Part shown: positions 60,831-64,000 of the stretch, piece by piece
Position numbering within the stretch: the first letter of the stretch is position 1
Layout of the letters: each line of letters starts with the position of its first letter
NCBI GenBank assembly: GCA_947631925.1
Contig: CANRNE010000005.1
Span: forward strand, 19,901-83,900
Direction: 5' to 3'
DNA from: an uncultured Clostridia bacterium
GTDB taxonomy: Bacteria; Bacillota; Clostridia; Christensenellales; Borkfalkiaceae
Length of the DNA stretch: 64,000 nt
Made by a program: the position numbers and the translations under genes
The notes under the pieces: model-generated
What the model saw: the letters and a program-made list of their open reading frames with translations, nothing else
Database searches by the model: none
Told to the model about the DNA's origin: nothing

Positions 60831-60926
60831 GGTCTATCCTATGCCCGCGGAATGCCCATTATGCGGGGCGATACGTATTGTTTAATTCAATAAACTATAA
60901 TAAAATTATTTATTACCGAAAAAATC

Positions 60927-60955
60927 TTTACATTTTGTGCGGAAGTTGATATAAT
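60927..60955 (+). promoter_or_regulatory. Promoter of the SDR-SPT-like pair
   Basis: TTTACA, 17 bases, TATAAT; GAGG and the ATG follow 14-21 bases later. Confidence 0.8.
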
Positions 60956-60976
60956 GATTATAATATCGAGGTGTAT

Positions 60977-61759
60977 ATGAATAAGGTCGTCGTCATCACG
61001 GGCGCATCGAGCGGCATCGGGCTCGCCACGGCAAATAGGCTTGCCGCCGCGGGCTACAGAGTGTACGGATTGGCTCGCCGCCCCTTTGCTTCGGACAATT
61101 TCACCTGCTATCGGGCGGACGTCAACGATTTTGACGCCGTCAAAGCCATCTTCGGGGAGATTTTTGAAAAAGAGGGCCGCATCGACGCCGTCGTCAACAA
61201 TGCGGGATTCGGCATCGCGGGGGCGATGGAATGTGCCACGCCCGAGCGCATACAGGCCATCTTCGACACCAATCTCACCGCCGCGGTCAAAATTTCCTCC
61301 CTCGCAATCCCCTATCTCAAGTTGAGCAAGGGAAATCTCGTGAACATCGGTTCCGTCGCGGGGGAACTCCCCATCCCCTTCCAGTCCTGCTACTCGGCGA
61401 CCAAAGCGGGCATTCTCAACTTCACCCTTGCGCTCGACGGGGAAGTGAGGCGGTTCGGCGTGAAGTGCAGTGTCGTCCAGCCCGGGGACACCAAGACGGG
61501 ATTTACGGCGGCGCGCGTCGTCGAGGGCGGCGAAGCGGACTACGGCGGACATATCGGCAAGTCCATCTCCCGCATGGAACACGACGAACAGAACGGCAAG
61601 AGCCCCGACACGGTGGCAAAGGCCGTCGAAAAGGCATTAAAACGGCGCAATCCTCCCCTCAAAATCACAGTGGGCGGGCAATATAAGCTGTTTGTCGGAC
61701 TGAAAAAACTGCTGCCCACCCGCTTTGTCAACTTTATCTTGCGAAAACTGTACGCATGA
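60977..61759 (+). CDS. Short-chain dehydrogenase/reductase
   Basis: 260 residues. Cofactor loop TGASSGIG (8-15), VVNNAGFG, catalytic Ser in NIGSVAGE and Y-x-x-x-K (YSATK). The form is a classical NADP-type SDR with a basic C-terminus (KKLLPTRFVNFILRKL) that may touch the membrane. Directly upstream of an alpha-oxoamine synthase, so reduction of its beta-keto product, as 3-ketosphinganine reductase does, is a reasonable inference. ATG chosen over a GTG two codons earlier that crowds the GAGG. Confidence 0.85.
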   Translation: MNKVVVITGASSGIGLATANRLAAAGYRVYGLARRPFASDNFTCYRADVNDFDAVKAIFGEIFEKEGRIDAVVNNAGFGIAGAMECATPERIQAIFDTNLTAAVKISSLAIPYLKLSKGNLVNIGSVAGELPIPFQSCYSATKAGILNFTLALDGEVRRFGVKCSVVQPGDTKTGFTAARVVEGGEADYGGHIGKSISRMEHDEQNGKSPDTVAKAVEKALKRRNPPLKITVGGQYKLFVGLKKLLPTRFVNFILRKLYA

Positions 61760-61769
61760 GGTACCTTAC

Positions 61770-62963
61770 ATGAAGGATTTATTTGAGAAAACACGGCAAG
61801 AACACAACTATGACGTGGCGCGGGCCGCGGGCATCTACCCCTACTTCCATGAGCTCACTTCGGGACAGAACACCGTTGTCGAGATGGAGGGCCGCCGCAC
61901 CATCATGATTGGCTCCAACAACTATTTGGGGCTCACTTCCCATCCCGAAGTCATTGCCGCGGGCGTCGCCGCGCTCGAAAAGTACGGCTCCGGCTGTTCG
62001 GGTTCCCGCTTTTTGAACGGCACGCTCGATATTCATAAGGAGCTCGAAAGAGAGCTCGCCGCATTCTTAAAAAAGGAAGCGGTGATGACGTTCTCGACGG
62101 GCTTCCAGAGCAATCTCGGGATTATCTCCGCCATCGTCGGCAGGTCGGATTACGTCATCTGCGACAAGGAAAATCATGCCTCTATCTACGACGGGTGCAG
62201 GCTCTCCTTCGGGAAGATGCTCCGCTATAACCATATGGATATGGAGGACCTCGAGAGCAAGCTCGCCTACTGCGCCTCCCTGCCCGAATGCGGCGGCGCG
62301 CTCATCGTCACGGACGGCGTGTTCAGCATGAGCGGCGACATTGCCAATCTCCCCGAAATCGTGCGCCTCGCGAAGAAGTACAATGCCCGCGTCATGGTGG
62401 ACGATGCCCACGGCCTCGGCGTTTTGGGTGCACACGGCAGAGGCACGGCGGAGTATTACGGCCTCGAGGACGACGTCGACATCTATATGGGGACGTTCTC
62501 CAAGTCCCTTGCAAGTCTCGGCGGCTATATGGCGGCGTCGGCGCGCGTCATCGACTATGTGCGGCACACCTCCCGCCCCTATATCTTCAGCGCAAGCATC
62601 ACGCCCGCCTCGGTCGCCTGTGCGAGAAAGTCGTTGGAAATTCTCATCCGCGAGCCCGAACGCGTGACGGCGCTTCGCGACATTGCAAACTACATGCGGG
62701 AAAGCCTCGACAGGGCAGGCATCAAGTACATCCCCGCAACCACCCCCATCGTCTCCCTCTATACCTATGAGGATGAAACGGCGTTCCGCGCCTGCAAACT
62801 GCTCTTGGAGCGCGGCGTGTACGTCAACCCCGTCATCTCCCCCGCAACTCCCGTCGGGAAGGCGCTCATCCGCACGAGTTATTCCGCCACGCACAAGCGG
62901 GAAGAGATTGACGAAGCGGTGGAAAAAATCAAGGAAGTCTGGAAAATTCTCGATATCCACTGA
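61770..62963 (+). CDS. Alpha-oxoamine synthase, serine-palmitoyltransferase-like
   Basis: 397 residues, GAGGTA before the ATG. PLP-dependent fold-type I: SNNYLGLTSHP, KYGSGCSGSRFLNGTLDIH (72-90), NHASIYDG with the stacking H136, VDDAHGLGVLG (D/H pair near 211-214) and the PLP lysine K245 in GTFSKSLASLGGY. The opening GIYPYFHEL and the long match to Bacteroides-type SPT, as I remember it, distinguish it from KBL and BioF. Likely joins an amino acid (Ser, Gly or Ala) to an acyl-CoA or acyl-ACP. With the SDR it may make a sphingoid base; product not proven. Confidence 0.75.
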   Translation: MKDLFEKTRQEHNYDVARAAGIYPYFHELTSGQNTVVEMEGRRTIMIGSNNYLGLTSHPEVIAAGVAALEKYGSGCSGSRFLNGTLDIHKELERELAAFLKKEAVMTFSTGFQSNLGIISAIVGRSDYVICDKENHASIYDGCRLSFGKMLRYNHMDMEDLESKLAYCASLPECGGALIVTDGVFSMSGDIANLPEIVRLAKKYNARVMVDDAHGLGVLGAHGRGTAEYYGLEDDVDIYMGTFSKSLASLGGYMAASARVIDYVRHTSRPYIFSASITPASVACARKSLEILIREPERVTALRDIANYMRESLDRAGIKYIPATTPIVSLYTYEDETAFRACKLLLERGVYVNPVISPATPVGKALIRTSYSATHKREEIDEAVEKIKEVWKILDIH

Positions 62964-62966
62964 CAA

Positions 62967-63000
62967 AAAGGCAGGACGGCATGCTCCTGCCTTTCGTATT
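62967..63000 (+). terminator. Terminator of the SDR-SPT-like operon
   Basis: AAAGGCAGGA/TCCTGCCTTT with an eight-base loop, then CGTATTTTT. Confidence 0.8.
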
Positions 63001-63029
63001 TTTGCGGCGCGGGTGGCATACTGTAGAGC

Positions 63030-63554
63030 GTGAGAACGCGCACAAAACTCTTCATCGCACTCGTTGCAGTGTTTGCAATTGTCGCCGCGGCGGCGGCTGC
63101 CGTCTTTTCCCGATTCAAGCGGCCCTATCTCGGCGCAGTCGAAAATTTCGGCGTCCCGACGCCCCTTGTCTATGCCGTCATGCTCGCCGAGAGCGGATTT
63201 GACGAGCACGCGACGAGCCGCGCGGGCGCCGTGGGCGTGATGCAACTGCTGCCCGAGACGGCGGAATTTATCTGCAGAAGGGAGCACATCGCCTACGACG
63301 AGAGCCGCCTCTATGAAGGAGAATACAACGCGACCCTCGGGACGCTGTATCTCAAATATTTGGGGGAAAAGTTCCCAAGTTGCGAGACCGCGCTGGCTGC
63401 CTACAACGCGGGTGAAGGAGTGGTGGCGGGCTGGCTCCGCGACCGCAATCTCTCCTTAGACGGGCGCACGCTTTGCTCCATTCCCTACGGCGAAACGCGG
63501 GACTTCGTAAAAAAAGTCGTAAAATTTCGGAAAATCTATGAAATTTTGTATTGA
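63030..63554 (+). CDS. Membrane-anchored lytic transglycosylase (SLT family)
   Basis: 174 residues, GTG start with GTAGAG upstream. N-terminal membrane anchor (about 7-27). Slt domain: YAVMLAESGFD with the catalytic Glu (E54), SRAGAVGVMQLLPETAEFI and AALAAYNAGEGVVAGWL. It cleaves the MurNAc-GlcNAc bond, leaving anhydro-MurNAc. A short, single-domain form. It follows a terminator and precedes tRNA-Leu. Confidence 0.9.
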   Translation: MRTRTKLFIALVAVFAIVAAAAAAVFSRFKRPYLGAVENFGVPTPLVYAVMLAESGFDEHATSRAGAVGVMQLLPETAEFICRREHIAYDESRLYEGEYNATLGTLYLKYLGEKFPSCETALAAYNAGEGVVAGWLRDRNLSLDGRTLCSIPYGETRDFVKKVVKFRKIYEILY

Positions 63555-63560
63555 TATCTG

Positions 63561-63589
63561 TTGACTTTTTTTTTGAAATGCGGTACAAT
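63561..63589 (+). promoter_or_regulatory. Promoter of tRNA-Leu(AAG)
   Basis: TTGACT, 17 bases, TACAAT, 20 bases before the tRNA. Confidence 0.8.
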
Positions 63590-63609
63590 AACGTAGCATT
63601 CCGATGAAT

Positions 63610-63693
63610 GCGGTCGTGGCGGAATTGGCAGACGCGCAAGACTAAGGATCTTGTGGGATGACCGTGCAGGTTCAACTCCTGTCGACCGCACCA
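63610..63693 (+). tRNA. tRNA-Leu(AAG)
   Basis: Class II tRNA starting GCGGTCGTGGCGGAATTGG. The anticodon stem CAAGA/TCTTG holds loop CTAAGGA, anticodon AAG at 63644-63646 (reads CUU, and more if A34 becomes inosine). T arm loop TTCAACT; acceptor GCGGTCG pairs with CGACCGC; discriminator A and encoded CCA. Confidence 0.93.
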
Positions 63694-63731
63694 AAATACG
63701 GGGCACACTGTTGTGTGCCCCGTATTTTGGT
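63691..63731 (+). terminator. Terminator of tRNA-Leu(AAG)
   Basis: Perfect long stem CCAAAATACGGGGCACA/TGTGTGCCCCGTATTTTGG that uses the CCA end itself; the 3' arm carries TATTTTGG. Confidence 0.8.
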
Positions 63732-63891
63732 ATAACCGACTTTCGACAGGAGTTGAGGGTGGAGGCGATTGCGGGAGCAATCGGTTTGCGGGCGAATCGT
63801 TGGGGTACGGATAAGATTGCCGCAAACTCGACAATTGATAATTGTCGACCGGGGCGCGCCGCTAAAGGCGCAAATCCCCGTCTCTGCGCCA

Positions 63892-63928
63892 AACAAAGGG
63901 AGTGACTTTTGTCACTCCCTTTGTTGTT
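63892..63928. terminator. Strong hairpin, terminator-like
   Basis: AACAAAGGGAGTGAC-TTTT-GTCACTCCCTTTGTT then GTT; symmetrical, could work on either strand. Confidence 0.7.
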
Positions 63929-63935
63929 AAAAGAA

Positions 63936-63958
63936 AACCCCCGGATAGTCCGGGGGTT
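63936..63958. terminator. GC-rich hairpin
   Basis: AACCCCCGGA-TAG-TCCGGGGGTT, perfect ten-pair stem; no long T-run on either side, so terminator function is uncertain. Confidence 0.45.
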
Positions 63959-64000
63959 CGGAAGAGGTTTACCGATAAGTATTGAAAATAAAACTCCTTT

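Larger units (their letters stand above)
63694..64000. other. Hairpin-rich noncoding stretch after tRNA-Leu
   Basis: About 300 bases to the window edge with no credible gene. It holds an inverted echo of the tRNA 3' region (TCGACAGGAGTTGA at 63743-63756), the perfect inverted repeat TCGACAATT-GAT-AATTGTCGA near 63830-63850, a 15-pair hairpin at 63892-63925 and a 10-pair GC hairpin at 63936-63958. It may include a small RNA or the end of an element continuing outside. Confidence 0.6.

Noticed and set aside
60831..60976. Sigma-E promoter for the spoIIIA operon
   Set aside because: Expected from Bacillus, but candidates such as GCATAATG match the -10 poorly and lack a -35 at 14-15 bases, so none is claimed.
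63651..63905. Possible small protein starting inside tRNA-Leu
   Set aside because: It reads through the tRNA, its terminator and several hairpins. There is no ribosome-binding site and no family resemblance.
1..64000. CRISPR array or insertion sequence
   Set aside because: No regularly spaced repeats of 23-47 bases and no transposase gene were seen. The only dispersed repeats are the short palindromes reported above.

Overview
This 64 kb window is GC-rich (estimated by eye at somewhat under 60 %) and densely coding. It looks like chromosomal sequence of an endospore-forming member of the Clostridia (Bacillota). The evidence is a complete spoIIIAA-AH operon, spoIVB, spoVG, gerW, scpAB, an Asp23 protein, a clostridial-type IspH/S1 fusion, a Firmicutes-type LexA box and glgC/glgD pairing. 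A Christensenellales-like or other uncultured gut lineage is possible, but the sequence alone does not fix the taxon. Promoters with -35/-10 hexamers 17-18 bp apart are easy to see because the spacers are AT-rich inside a GC-rich genome.

Layout. 1-4 kb is an accessory patch: the 3' end of a BspA-type leucine-rich-repeat gene, a TIR-methyltransferase fusion, a TtcA-like PP-loop enzyme and a lipoprotein. 4-11.5 kb holds a lipase, tRNA-Leu(CAA), polA-coaE, an SPFH membrane protein, tRNA-Trp, rnhA and a VTT-domain membrane protein. 11.5-16.3 kb is a five-gene biotin-dependent sodium-pump cluster that unusually carries two different carboxyltransferases. 16.3-24.5 kb holds surE, a flavoprotein, an AroH-Cmk fusion, plsC, IspH-S1, htpG and a cold-shock gene. 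24.5-26.3 kb has spoVG and murC. 26.4-36.5 kb is a full glycogen operon (glgB-glgC-glgD-glgA-glgP plus a GH13 enzyme). 36.8-40.8 kb holds a tyrosine recombinase, hflX, a Cys-rich mini-protein, lexA and rluB. 40.9-48.3 kb is a minus-strand block for cell wall, chromosome segregation and sporulation: two DD-carboxypeptidases, gerW, a DUF2953-like gene, scpB, scpA, an M50 protease, a multi-pass membrane protein and spoIVB. 48.4-60.8 kb is a minus-strand block of recN, argR, nadK, tlyA, dxs, ispA, folD, nusB, asp23 and spoIIIAH to spoIIIAA. 60.9-64 kb holds an SDR, a serine-palmitoyltransferase-like enzyme, a lytic transglycosylase and tRNA-Leu(AAG), followed by a hairpin-rich noncoding stretch.

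How genes work together. The glycogen genes form a closed synthesis, branching and breakdown set under one promoter. The spoIIIA operon, SpoIVB, GerW and the carboxypeptidases all belong to engulfment, forespore signalling and cortex formation. dxs, ispA and ispH supply isoprenoids.

Most notable observations. (1) A TIR domain is fused to a SAM methyltransferase beside an LRR gene. (2) A 28-34 nt palindromic repeat occurs at six loci, twice inside coding frames (dxs and spoIIIAE), and once it supplies the start codon of rluB. (3) Several genes, including polA, the recombinase gene and the scpA-operon leader gene, have strong promoters so close to the ATG that their mRNAs should be leaderless. 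(4) An SPT-like enzyme is paired with an SDR. (5) A tRNA-Leu has anticodon AAG. (6) A textbook terminator overlaps the apparent start of a gene.
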